Assembly (NCBI GenBank): GCA_937892115.1 | Contig: CALAUI010000014.1 | Location: 1-63,285, forward strand | Direction of reading: 5' to 3' | Length of the DNA stretch: 63,285 nucleotides | Source of the DNA: an uncultured Clostridia bacterium | GTDB taxonomy: Bacteria; Bacillota; Clostridia; Oscillospirales; Acutalibacteraceae | Shown: positions 34,634 to 43,022 of the stretch, piece after piece | How the letters are laid out: each line of letters begins with the position of its first letter | How positions within the stretch are numbered: the stretch's first letter is position 1 | The notes under the pieces: generated by a model | Seen by the model: only the letters and a program-made list of their open reading frames with translations | The model's database searches: none | Told to the model about the DNA's origin: nothing | Made by a program: the position numbers and the translations under genes

Positions 34634-36301
34634 ATGAAAAGAATAGTATCTTTGTTTATGGCTTTTGCGCTCTTCTTCTCTTTTGCAGCATGTGGAAAAG
34701 TTGAAGATACTCGACCAGAAGAATCCATAACGGATATGACCGCCGAAGTCAAAGAGATGTTTGCTTCTCCTGAAGATGCAATTATGAACTGTATTGAGGT
34801 TGAATACCCGACATTTGAATACGAATTCGGTGCTTCTGCATATAAGGAATTCGGTACAGATGAAACGGATGATACGCTCACCGTTTACGGGCTCGGGCTA
34901 ACCGAAAATTTTAGATTTGAGGGCGATAATTTCATCGTAGACAATTTGTATAATTACTTTCCTTTTATTTTAAAAATGTCAAAGCACACTAATGACAGAG
35001 GATTAAAATATAAGGTTGACGATTATCAAACCTTTATCTTTGATTATACCGAGTCTTCAACCGATTATCATGAATATTTTCCTGCTGAGTATTCAGAGAA
35101 GTTAGACAGTTTTGAACGCCTTTCCGATTTCGGCCTGACAGAAACAACAAGAGCCAAAGCTACGGAATATCTCAAATCAATCGGCAGGCAGGCAGAAATC
35201 GGTATACGCCCGGATTTTGCAGATGTTTATTCGGAAGATTTAATCGAAAAATATGTTCCGCTGTCCGTTGTTGAACATTACAAGTGTTTTCCAGAACTGA
35301 AAGGCTTTCCACTTTCGACCAGGTATGATATTGAGCGGATTACAGACGGGGAAAGATATGTGTATAAATGCGAATATAATAAAGATAAAAAGCTGATTAT
35401 ATTCACAAAATACAAATACGATAATCCCGAAGATGCAGTAAAATACTACATCGATGCAAAAAGCGGTGAATTTTGTAATAAAGACGGAACTCTGAAGAAT
35501 TCTCCGCCCGCTCCCGTTATCAAAAGTATGCGAATTGATGAGGAAGATGCTACGGGTAGAACTTACTATCCCATTCAGAAGAACGGCACGCCATTCCTGG
35601 TTTATCTTTACAATGCAAGTGCCGTGAAAGTGCATGTCGATTCTGGAGAAATGGATCTGAACACCGCCCTTGAGCAAGGCAAAGTTACCACAAATGATGT
35701 CTTTGTGTATGTCAGTAAAGCTGTCGGTGATGAAGAAAACGGATTGGTTTACTATAAAGACGGCGGCACCTGCGCTTACAACAATAAAAAAGACGATTTC
35801 ACTATGATTAAAAAGCACGCACTGACCGGCAATCCGAATAAATTTGATGAAGCGCTTTACTTCTGTCCACTCGGCACGACCCTTAACGATATCAATAGGG
35901 ATATCTCAAAATTCGACGCGGACAACGGTGAATATGACGATTGGGGCCTGAAAATGGAATTCGCCTGTCAGGACGGGAAGACAGGGACACTTTCCTTTCG
36001 GCAGTCACTCAATGCCGGCAAACCTGAAGGAGAACTGTCAACGGGTGCAATGTATGTAATTGAGGCAAACGATAACGGTTCTTGGATTTCATACGAAGAC
36101 TATATCCGCAAGTATTACGATCCGTCATATACAGGGCCTGAACTGTCTTTCATAACGACTTCCTATTTCCTTTCACTTGATGACATATATAAAATGGATA
36201 TTGATTTTACACAGACATACGGTCAGCTCAAGCCAGGCAAATATCGTATCGCCAAAGCCGTAAGCGGCAGAACTTACTATGCCGAATTCACAGTAAAATG
36301 A
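34634..36301 (+). CDS. Large lipoprotein of unknown function (555 aa)
   Basis: Signal peptide with a clear lipobox (FAAC-G, Cys at residue 20), so it is lipid-anchored outside the cytoplasmic membrane. The mature chain is acidic, rich in Tyr and Asp, with no recognised domain. The C-terminal 70 residues (LSFITTSYFLSLDDIYKMDIDF, then LKPGKYRIAKAV) resemble immunoglobulin-like stretches in clostridial lipoproteins. The start follows AAGGAG. It closes the membrane-protein cluster and is followed by a strong terminator. Confidence 0.72.
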   Translation: MKRIVSLFMAFALFFSFAACGKVEDTRPEESITDMTAEVKEMFASPEDAIMNCIEVEYPTFEYEFGASAYKEFGTDETDDTLTVYGLGLTENFRFEGDNFIVDNLYNYFPFILKMSKHTNDRGLKYKVDDYQTFIFDYTESSTDYHEYFPAEYSEKLDSFERLSDFGLTETTRAKATEYLKSIGRQAEIGIRPDFADVYSEDLIEKYVPLSVVEHYKCFPELKGFPLSTRYDIERITDGERYVYKCEYNKDKKLIIFTKYKYDNPEDAVKYYIDAKSGEFCNKDGTLKNSPPAPVIKSMRIDEEDATGRTYYPIQKNGTPFLVYLYNASAVKVHVDSGEMDLNTALEQGKVTTNDVFVYVSKAVGDEENGLVYYKDGGTCAYNNKKDDFTMIKKHALTGNPNKFDEALYFCPLGTTLNDINRDISKFDADNGEYDDWGLKMEFACQDGKTGTLSFRQSLNAGKPEGELSTGAMYVIEANDNGSWISYEDYIRKYYDPSYTGPELSFITTSYFLSLDDIYKMDIDFTQTYGQLKPGKYRIAKAVSGRTYYAEFTVK

Positions 36302-36312
36302 TTATATAGTTC

Positions 36313-36345
36313 CAGCGGGTTCAAATCGGAGCCCGCTGTTTTTTT
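36313..36345 (+). terminator. Terminator of the lipoprotein cluster
   Basis: CAGCGGGTTC (36313-36322) pairs with GAGCCCGCTG (36329-36338) with one G-T pair, then seven T. Confidence 0.85.
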
Positions 36346-36366
36346 GCCTTCCGTCCGTGCAAAGAA

Positions 36367-37246
36367 AAGACAAAGGGACGGTTCTATGTCTTGCTTTTTA
36401 CCAAAACCCGTGATAGAATAAAGTGGGTGATAAAAATGCCAAGAGAAGCGAGAGTAACAAGCGAAAGCGGAAGATATCATATAATGCTTCGCGGAATTAA
36501 TAAACAAAATATCTTTGAAAGCGACGAAGATAAAAATAAATATATATCAATCCTATCCGAATACAAAGAAAAATGTGGATTTGAAATATATGGTTTTTGT
36601 CTGATGAGTAATCATATTCATTTATTAATCAAAACCGGCGCAGACCCGCTTGAAAGTATTTTCAAAAAAATCGGCAGCAAATATGTATATTGGTATAATC
36701 TGAAATACGACAGATGTGGGCATTTGTATCAAGACAGATACAAAAGTGAACCCGTAGACAGTGACGATTATTTTTTAACGGTATTGCGGTATATTCATCG
36801 CAATCCGTTAAAAGGCGGAATTACTAATAACTTGGACTACAAATTCAGCAGTTATTCCCGTTACGCTTCTGAAAATACGGATGGTTTTATTGACACATCT
36901 GTTGCCGAGCGGCTTTTGGGCGGGAAAGCACAACTTTTGACTTATTTTAATGAACCAATTGAAGATTCAGAACTTGTTGTAAAATTTGAGAAGCCATTAC
37001 GGCTGAATGACGAAGCAGCTCAAAAGTTGCTGTTAAAAATCAGTCATACAAAAACTATTACCGAATTTCAACTGTTGCCGACAGAAATTCAGAAAAGTAA
37101 TATAATTAAATCGCATAAAAAAGGAATTTCCATTCGTCAGTTGAATAGATTGACCGGAATCTCAAAGGGAATAATTGAGAGGATTTTAAAAGAAGATAAA
37201 TTGTAATAGCAGCCAAGAACAAGACATAGAACCGTCCCCGTGTCTT
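36367..37246 (+). mobile_element. RAYT-type transposase unit bounded by 27-bp inverted repeats
   Basis: Left end 36367-36393 and right end 37220-37246 are inverted copies with 25 of 27 bases equal and a shared core GGGACGGTTCTATGTCTTG. They bracket a single Y1-type transposase gene. The right end abuts the tRNA-Cys fragment at 37248. Elements with ends of the type AAGACAcaGGGACGGTTCT are widespread in Firmicutes next to RAYT genes. Confidence 0.82.
36436..37206 (+). CDS. REP-associated tyrosine transposase (RAYT, Y1/HUH family)
   Basis: 256 residues from MPREARV; the upstream in-frame ATG at 36391 lies in the left terminal repeat. The HUH motif is His60-Ile-His62 in LMSNHIHLLI, and conserved tyrosines follow in DDYFLTVLRYIHRNPLKGG (Tyr112, Tyr119), one of which should be the nucleophile. 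The KYDRCGHLYQDRYKS stretch is typical. The C-terminal 35 residues form a helix-turn-helix (ISIRQLNRLTGISKGIIERIL). It is intact, so it may still act on the flanking repeats. RAYTs mobilise or maintain short palindromic repeats. Confidence 0.9.
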   Translation: MPREARVTSESGRYHIMLRGINKQNIFESDEDKNKYISILSEYKEKCGFEIYGFCLMSNHIHLLIKTGADPLESIFKKIGSKYVYWYNLKYDRCGHLYQDRYKSEPVDSDDYFLTVLRYIHRNPLKGGITNNLDYKFSSYSRYASENTDGFIDTSVAERLLGGKAQLLTYFNEPIEDSELVVKFEKPLRLNDEAAQKLLLKISHTKTITEFQLLPTEIQKSNIIKSHKKGISIRQLNRLTGISKGIIERILKEDKL

Positions 37247-37247
37247 G

Positions 37248-37287
37248 AAACCGCGATTCCCCAGTTCAAATCTGGGTGGCACCTCCA
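37248..37287 (+). repeat. Candidate att site, right copy (tRNA-Cys 3' half)
   Basis: Copy of 15250-15289: anticodon-arm 3' strand, T-arm, acceptor 3' strand and CCA, with a single C for T in the acceptor. No 5' half precedes it, so it cannot form a tRNA. It is followed by a terminator with the same architecture as that behind the intact tRNA-Cys. Confidence 0.75.
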
Positions 37288-37298
37288 AGACTAAAAGT

Positions 37299-37338
37299 CC
37301 CGAAATCCTTGATATACAAGGGTTTCGGGGTTTTCTTT
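37299..37338 (+). terminator. tRNA-type terminator behind the tRNA-Cys fragment
   Basis: CCCGAAATCCTTG pairs with CAAGGGTTTCGGG around ATATA (37299-37329), then T-rich. The centre (ATCCTTG...CAAGG) resembles the terminator at 15295. Confidence 0.8.
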
Positions 37339-37412
37339 TTTTCTTTAGTTTTAACATAAATTCCGTAAATTGCCACTTTTTTACTATCCCGGTGAATTAT
37401 TTGCGGGATATA

Positions 37413-37441
37413 TTGCTTATTTTGAGTAAAGTTGCTATAAT
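37413..37441 (+). promoter_or_regulatory. Promoter of the 37472 gene
   Basis: TTGCTT (37413-37418), 17 bases, TATAAT (37436-37441). Confidence 0.7.
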
Positions 37442-37471
37442 AAAAATAATACAGATAAAGTGAGGTAGTGT

Positions 37472-38938
37472 ATGACGAAAATTTCAAAGAAGCTTTTATC
37501 CCTTCTGCTCTGTGCCGTTATGGTGCTGGGCTCTGTTGCCGTCGGAGGAGGCGGATTTGCCGAGGTGCTTGATGCATTCAGCGTTAAAGCAAGCGCGACA
37601 AAGGTAACCTCATACAGCCAAGGCGACATTATCGAATTCGGCTGGTATCCGCAAAGCAAAGAAACCAACACATTAATAACAGATGCTTTGACATCCTCGG
37701 CGGGTAATACGCTCGGATGGTATTCTTATGGTTATTACAGCGGAACGGGCGAATTGGGTGACGGTCAGATGACACCGTCAAATTATATGAGATATACAGA
37801 TGTAATGTACGGCAACACAAAATACAGAGGAGTTGTGTTTGACAGCTACAGACCGTATTATACGGGAGATCAAAGCACAACATCTACTTCTTCACAGTAC
37901 CAAGAAGGAAACGGTTATACCTGCGGTAATATATATTGGTTCAAATATGAGCCGATAAAATGGCGTGTTCTTGACCCTGCAACGGGAATGGTAATGGCTG
38001 AAACGATTCTTGATTCTCCGGCATTTAATAACTATGTTCTTTCTGCTAATTCGGAATATTATTACGGCAATTCTGCAAAAACCTATTATATAAATAATTA
38101 TACCGAAAGCTCAATTCGCAAATGGCTGAATGATAATTTTTATAAAACGGCATTCTCACCTGCACAGCAAAATATTATTCAAAAAACAACCCTTGATAAC
38201 AGTGCATATTCAACTTCATATCCTGAATACAACAGTGAATCTACAAACGATAAAATATATCTGCTTTCCTGGAATGATGCACTTAACACAAGCTACGGTT
38301 TTAGCTCAAGTACTTCAGCTAGTGACACCTCCAGAAAAGCAAAGGGCAGTGACTACGCAAAATGTCAGGGTTTGTATGTATATTCAGGCGGTTCGTATGA
38401 TGGAAACTCTTATTGGCGTTTGCGTTCGCCCGGCCTCCGTTCCGACAGATCATGCAGTGTTGATTACGGCGGCTTCGTCGGCTACTACTACTATACTTAT
38501 GACACTTTCTACGGCGTGCGTCCCGCTTTGAATTTTAATCTGTCATCTGACATCTTTCAATCTGATGTGACAGAAACGGGAACGATAGTAAAGACTGCTT
38601 CTGCACAGACCATCGATTACCGCAGCATTGTAACAATCACAGCAACCGCAACCGGTGTACCCGACGACTGCAAGCTTGCGATTTATCTCGGCAGTCAGAA
38701 GGTTGCCGAGGGTAACAACAAATCCGTTTCCTACGAATACGGTGAAATCAAGTCCGATATCAACTATACAGTAAAAGTAATTGATGCAAACGGCAAGGTT
38801 CAGAAAGATTCAAACGGAAACGAACTTTCAAAGGATGGCGGCAAAATTACTATGAAGAAAACGTTCTTCGGAATGATAATTGCTTTCTTCCGAGGACTCT
38901 TCAAATCACTTCCTAAGGTTGAAGTAAAACCGGAATAA
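37472..38938 (+). CDS. Secreted DUF6273-domain protein
   Basis: 488 residues. Signal peptide (residues 1-40, ending VKASA), one DUF6273-like domain (about 50-365) with IIEFGWYPQSK, WRVLDPATGM, SIRKWLNDNFY, DKIYLLSWND, YWRLRSPG and GVRPAL, then an Ig-like module (TVKVIDANGKV) and the tail FFGMIIAFFRGLFKSLPKV. Domain, Ig module and tail correspond in order to the C-terminal half of the 25736-28666 protein, so the two are relatives on either side of the island boundary. The start follows GAGG. Function unknown, presumed surface-associated. Confidence 0.85.
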   Translation: MTKISKKLLSLLLCAVMVLGSVAVGGGGFAEVLDAFSVKASATKVTSYSQGDIIEFGWYPQSKETNTLITDALTSSAGNTLGWYSYGYYSGTGELGDGQMTPSNYMRYTDVMYGNTKYRGVVFDSYRPYYTGDQSTTSTSSQYQEGNGYTCGNIYWFKYEPIKWRVLDPATGMVMAETILDSPAFNNYVLSANSEYYYGNSAKTYYINNYTESSIRKWLNDNFYKTAFSPAQQNIIQKTTLDNSAYSTSYPEYNSESTNDKIYLLSWNDALNTSYGFSSSTSASDTSRKAKGSDYAKCQGLYVYSGGSYDGNSYWRLRSPGLRSDRSCSVDYGGFVGYYYYTYDTFYGVRPALNFNLSSDIFQSDVTETGTIVKTASAQTIDYRSIVTITATATGVPDDCKLAIYLGSQKVAEGNNKSVSYEYGEIKSDINYTVKVIDANGKVQKDSNGNELSKDGGKITMKKTFFGMIIAFFRGLFKSLPKVEVKPE

Positions 38939-38960
38939 AAATCCAAAATAAACGATAAAG

Positions 38961-39016
38961 CCCCTGAGAATATTGATACTTTCTTATGTGTCAATAATTT
39001 CAGGGGATTATTTTTA
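38961..39016 (+). terminator. Terminator after the DUF6273 gene
   Basis: CCCCTGA..TATTGA pairs with TCAATA..TCAGGGG (to 39006), then ATTATTTTTATT. Confidence 0.8.
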
Positions 39017-39097
39017 TTATTTAACGTGATTTCATAAAAATCGGATTTGGCCTTCATGGGAGAAAAAGCAAAAACGCCGACAGTTCACCCGTATTTT

Positions 39098-39138
39098 CCC
39101 CTGCTGATACAAATTAGTATCAATATGTATCAGTATAA
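39098..39138. other. GATAC/GTATC dyads in a noncoding gap
   Basis: TGATAC-N6-GTATCA near 39098-39115, followed by a further GTATCAGTATAAT. No gene lies in 39010-39277 on either strand that I can support. The dyads could be a regulator site or a remnant. Confidence 0.35.
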
Positions 39139-39210
39139 TATCGGAATTGCGTTTTATCGATATACGGTCAAAGAAAAGATTCCGTTTCTGCGGCATGAGC
39201 AAAGCTGTCT

Positions 39211-39260
39211 GTAAAAAATCAAATTCACCCATCCGATCGGACGGGTGATTCTTTTTACTT
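39211..39260. terminator. Bidirectional terminator downstream of the ABC operon
   Basis: TCACCC-TCCGATCGGA-GGGTGA dyad (about 39223-39246). T-rich runs flank both sides, so it ends the leftward ABC operon. Confidence 0.7.
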
Positions 39261-39277
39261 ATGAGCAAAGCGAAAAA

Positions 39278-40312
39278 TCAGTTTTCTCTGCTGTCACGGC
39301 GCTGAACGAGTACGGCAAAAATAATGATTGCGCCTCGTACCGCCTCGCAAAGGAACGTAGGTACACCGAGCATATTGAGGACGTTATTCATTACGCCGAT
39401 TATGAGCATACCGACGAAAGCACTGGCAAGATTTCCCTTGCCTCCGCTCATTGCCGTTCCGCCCACAACGACTGCGGCTATGGATTCCATTTCAAATCCG
39501 CTGCCTGCATTTGCAAAATCCATAGAGCCGATTCTCGCAACATAAATTATGGCGGCAACCGCACACATAAGACCGCTGAGGACGTATACACGACGCTTTA
39601 CGGAATTTACCTTTATGCCCGAATAACGCGCCGCTTTTTCATTTGATCCGACAGCGACGACCTGCCTGCCGAAAGCGGTCTTACGGTATGTAAAATACAG
39701 AACTGCCGCAATGGCTACCCAGTAGATTATCGGCAGGATAACCTGACCGCTGATTTTAAGAGAAGCAAGCTGTTTGAAACCCGACGGCACAGCCGGATTA
39801 AAATTCTTGGTAAGCTGCTGAGTCACGGAACGGAAGATTTTCATCGTGCCGAGAGTAACGATAAACGGCGGAATTTTGCCGTATGAAACAAGCAATCCGT
39901 TGATTTCGCCGAAAACACAGCCGAGCAGCAGAGAAATAACAACCGCAGCTATGTAAGCGGGTGCTCCGTTGATTCCGAGCCCGGAAAGAAGTCCGGCAGC
40001 CGGATCAAGCAAATACATAAGCGCGGCACCGATGGCACAGGTCATCGAGCCGACCGAAAGGTCTATTCCGCCCGAAACGATAACGAAGCACATACCCAGA
40101 GCGATAACGCCCGTATAAGTATTGTTTCTGAGGATATTCAGCCACGACTGCCAGAGCTTGGGTATAACAGCGGCAGCCGAGCCCTCGTTAAAGCCGATAA
40201 CCGTACACTGAATCGCAACCATAATGGCAAGAGCAATCAGCGTGGGAATTATGCTTCCGTTACCGGAAAACAGAGAGAGCTTTTTTGAAACACCGTCTTT
40301 TGTCTTATTCAT
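39278..40312 (-). CDS. RbsC-type sugar ABC transporter permease
   Basis: 344 residues from ATG at 40312 (GGGGG upstream); a start 33 bases further out lies in the ATPase gene. Eight to ten membrane helices and the conserved GGIDLSVGSM and GKGNLASAFVG-type loops identify the BPD_transp_2 (RbsC/XylH/MglC) family. It forms the membrane channel for a monosaccharide or related compound, together with the ATPase one base upstream and the binding protein. The substrate is not fixed by sequence; see the sialidase-like neighbour. Confidence 0.92.
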   Translation of the reverse strand: MNKTKDGVSKKLSLFSGNGSIIPTLIALAIMVAIQCTVIGFNEGSAAAVIPKLWQSWLNILRNNTYTGVIALGMCFVIVSGGIDLSVGSMTCAIGAALMYLLDPAAGLLSGLGINGAPAYIAAVVISLLLGCVFGEINGLLVSYGKIPPFIVTLGTMKIFRSVTQQLTKNFNPAVPSGFKQLASLKISGQVILPIIYWVAIAAVLYFTYRKTAFGRQVVAVGSNEKAARYSGIKVNSVKRRVYVLSGLMCAVAAIIYVARIGSMDFANAGSGFEMESIAAVVVGGTAMSGGKGNLASAFVGMLIIGVMNNVLNMLGVPTFLCEAVRGAIIIFAVLVQRRDSREN

Positions 40313-40313
40313 T

Positions 40314-41807
40314 TTATTTTTCCCCCTTCCGTGCACCGGTAGCATAAATCATCATATTTTTTTCGTTCATTTCGTCACCGCTGACCTGCGCGGCAATCCT
40401 GCCGTGACGAAGGACCAGAGCGCGGTCACATATACGCATTATTTCCTGACCCTCCGACGACAGAACGATTACCGCTATGCCGGATTTCGCAAGGTCTCCT
40501 ATAATTGAATAAATTTCTTCTTTGGCTCCGACGTCAACACCCTGTGTCGGATTATCAAGGATAAGCACCTTCGGGTTTGAAATAAGCCACTTCGCAAGCA
40601 CAACCTTCTGCTGATTCCCGCCGGAAAGAGCGGTGATAAGATTTTCCGCGCTTCTCATCTTGATATGAAGGTCGGTGACCTGACGACCAAACACGTTATT
40701 TTGTTCGGCTTTACTGATAAATCCGAAACGGCAGTAATCCTTAAGGGTAACTACCGTACCGTTATCAAGGATAGACATATCACCGATAATGGCGTTTTCC
40801 TTACGGTTTTTCGGCAGGTAGGCAATTCCCTCCTTTAATCCTTCATAAGGAGCCGACGGATGGATTTCCTTGCCGTCAAGAATTATCTTGCCCGTATATT
40901 TCCCGCCGTAAATTCCGAACACCGTTCCGAATATTTCGCTTCTTTTGTCACCCAGAAGACCCGTCACGCCCAGCACCTCGCCGCGATGAAGCGAAAGCGA
41001 GATTCCGTCAAAATTTTTGCCGTCACAGAGTGATTCGAGACGGAGTATTTCGTCACCGTATTCCGCAGGAGAGGAAGTGGTGCCCACATTCAGCTCATGA
41101 CCGACCATAAAGGAAGCAAGCTCTTCCGCACTCACGTCGGCTATTTTACCGCTGTTGACTGCCTTGCCGTTGCGAAGAACGGTGTAGCTGTCACAAATCT
41201 CCATAACCTCATCAAGCTTATGCGAAATAAAAATCATGGCTATGCCCTGCGATTTGAGCGTACGCATTATTTCAAATACACGTTCTATTTCAACTCCCGT
41301 CAGCGAAGCGGTCGGCTCGTCCATGATGATGATTGAAGCATCCGTCAGCAGAGCCCGTGCAATTTCAACCATCTGCTTGTAGGAAGCATCCAGCTCACTC
41401 ACCGATTTTTCCGGTGAAATGTTTATGCCGAGCTTTTCAAATAATTCTTTTGTTTTTTCAATCATCAGTTTTCTGTTTATGAAAGGACCGTTTTTCGGGA
41501 AATTACCGAGAAACATATTTTCATAAACGGTCAAGTCGTTGATAAGATTCAGCTCCTGATGAATAAAAGCGATACCCGCCTTCTGGGACTCTGCGGGGCT
41601 CGTGAACGAAACCGTTTTGCCGTCAAGCAGTATCTCTCCTGCATCGGAAGAAAGAATACCTCCGATGATATTCATCAGAGTGGATTTGCCCGCGCCGTTT
41701 TCACCGAGCAGAGCGCATATTTCACCGCCGTTCACATTAAAGTCAACGGCATCAAGCACGTTTCCGGCACCGAAGGATTTTGATATTCCTCTGACGTTCA
41801 GTTCCAT
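40314..41807 (-). CDS. RbsA/MglA-type sugar ABC transporter ATPase (double NBD)
   Basis: 497 residues with two nucleotide-binding domains, the standard length. The first has Walker A GENGAGKST, and IIMDEPTASL as Walker B; the second has signature SGGNQQKV and Walker B LILDNPTQGVD, with the degenerate Walker A (GLLGDKRSE) usual for this class. It powers import through the permease gene that starts one base after its stop. Good GGAGG site before ATG at 41807. A hairpin separates it from the binding-protein gene upstream. Confidence 0.94.
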   Translation of the reverse strand: MELNVRGISKSFGAGNVLDAVDFNVNGGEICALLGENGAGKSTLMNIIGGILSSDAGEILLDGKTVSFTSPAESQKAGIAFIHQELNLINDLTVYENMFLGNFPKNGPFINRKLMIEKTKELFEKLGINISPEKSVSELDASYKQMVEIARALLTDASIIIMDEPTASLTGVEIERVFEIMRTLKSQGIAMIFISHKLDEVMEICDSYTVLRNGKAVNSGKIADVSAEELASFMVGHELNVGTTSSPAEYGDEILRLESLCDGKNFDGISLSLHRGEVLGVTGLLGDKRSEIFGTVFGIYGGKYTGKIILDGKEIHPSAPYEGLKEGIAYLPKNRKENAIIGDMSILDNGTVVTLKDYCRFGFISKAEQNNVFGRQVTDLHIKMRSAENLITALSGGNQQKVVLAKWLISNPKVLILDNPTQGVDVGAKEEIYSIIGDLAKSGIAVIVLSSEGQEIMRICDRALVLRHGRIAAQVSGDEMNEKNMMIYATGARKGEK

Positions 41808-41834
41808 TTGTGCCTCCTGTTTATCAATAAAAAT

Positions 41835-41874
41835 AATCCGACAGTCTTTCCCTTATTGGACTGACTGTCGGATT
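41835..41874 (-). terminator. Intercistronic hairpin between binding protein and ATPase
   Basis: AATCCGACAGTC (41835-41846) pairs with GACTGTCGGATT (41863-41874). On the minus strand it is followed by ATTTTTATTG. Likely a partial terminator or 3' stabiliser that keeps binding-protein mRNA in excess. Confidence 0.75.
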
Positions 41875-41889
41875 TTTCTGACAGTATGA

Positions 41890-42849
41890 TTAATATACGG
41901 TATTATTTGCGTCGATATAAGTATCTACGTTCTTTGCGGTAACAATCGTAGTGGGAATTACGATATTGCTCTCGCACGCTTCACCCTTGCAGAGTGAAAT
42001 GGCGGTCTTAACCGCATCCTCAACCATTGAGGGGCTGTAAAGTGCCGAAGCAAGACCGAGGGAAGCATATTTCGGGTCTTTGATCATATTGAAATATTCC
42101 TGCATTCCGCCGCCGCCGGTGATGGCCTTGATATCGGTCCTGCCGGCCTCGGTGATTGCCTGGATAACGCCGATTGAAATTTCATCATCCATTGAGAATA
42201 CAGCATCAATCTGCTTGTGGCTCTCAAGAATATCGGTCATATCGCGAAGTCCGTTATCACGGGTGAAGGCATCCTCGCTGACCTCAAAAATATTGGATTT
42301 ATCATAGTTGATTTCGTCAAGATAATCATAGAAGCCCTGCTTACGCTGAGCGGAAACGGAGCCGGCGGAGGGAACGTCAAGAACGGCGATATTTGCCGCC
42401 TCACCGACCTTTTCAACAATGTATTTTGCGGATTCATATCCCATACCGTAGTTATTGCCGGTAACCTTGTAAATTCCGTCTGCATTTATTTCAACGTCAA
42501 AGCTGACGGCGGGAATACCCTGCTCGATAACTTCGGCAACGGCATCCTCCATACCCGTCCACTGAGGCCAGAGAATGACCGCATCGGCACCCCACGTAAC
42601 GAGGTCATTGAGGTTTGCCATCATTTCGGCGGCATCTGCGGAGGTCGTAATTTTATAAGTAATGCCCTGCTCTTTGCAGAATTTTTCCGCATAGTACGCA
42701 ACACCTGCGACCCAGCCGTGGGTTACGTCGGGAGCGGCAATACCGATTTTATAGCTGTCTGTTTTTTCGGTCTCGGGAGCCGCACCGCAGCCGCATAAAG
42801 CAGAACACATAAACACGAAAACGAGAAGTAAGGAAACTATTTTTTTCAT
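41890..42849 (-). CDS. Sugar-binding lipoprotein of the ABC transporter
   Basis: 319 residues. Signal peptide with lipobox LCGC (Cys at about 21), then a periplasmic-binding-protein type 1 fold of the RbsB kind: KIGIAAPDVTHGWVAGVAYYA, DAVILWPQ, AAVSFDVE-like loop and DAVFSMDDEISIGVIQA. It captures the substrate for the adjacent ABC transporter. It is first in the operon, with its own promoter (42879-42907) and an intercistronic hairpin behind it. The ligand is unknown. Confidence 0.92.
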   Translation of the reverse strand: MKKIVSLLLVFVFMCSALCGCGAAPETEKTDSYKIGIAAPDVTHGWVAGVAYYAEKFCKEQGITYKITTSADAAEMMANLNDLVTWGADAVILWPQWTGMEDAVAEVIEQGIPAVSFDVEINADGIYKVTGNNYGMGYESAKYIVEKVGEAANIAVLDVPSAGSVSAQRKQGFYDYLDEINYDKSNIFEVSEDAFTRDNGLRDMTDILESHKQIDAVFSMDDEISIGVIQAITEAGRTDIKAITGGGGMQEYFNMIKDPKYASLGLASALYSPSMVEDAVKTAISLCKGEACESNIVIPTTIVTAKNVDTYIDANNTVY

Positions 42850-42878
42850 AACACATTCTCCTGTCCGATTTTTTTACG

Positions 42879-42907
42879 ATTATACTATATCGGAAATAAA
42901 AAAACAA
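42879..42907 (-). promoter_or_regulatory. Promoter of the sugar ABC operon
   Basis: On the minus strand TTGTTT (42902-42907), 17 bases, TATAAT (42879-42884). Confidence 0.65.
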
Positions 42908-42977
42908 TACCGTAAACGCAATTTCTTATTGAAACGGGTTTGCCGTAACCTGGTGACGGTAATCCGCGAAAAAAGCG

Positions 42978-43010
42978 GTAAAAACGCCGACTGTAATTTC
43001 TGTCGGCGTT
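42978..43010 (-). terminator. Terminator of the sialidase-like gene
   Basis: AACGCCGAC (42983-42991) pairs with GTCGGCGTT (43002-43010). On the minus strand the stem is followed by TTTT. Confidence 0.8.
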
Positions 43011-43022
43011 AAGATTACGGTG

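Noticed and set aside
15290..37247. Prophage.
   Set aside because: No terminase, portal, capsid, tail, holin or phage integrase gene was seen; the content is regulators, surface proteins and decayed mobilisation genes.
36367..37287. A second, complete tRNA-Cys gene destroyed by RAYT insertion.
   Set aside because: No 5' half of a tRNA-Cys is found to the left of the element, so an att-type duplication explains the fragment better, though this is not proven.
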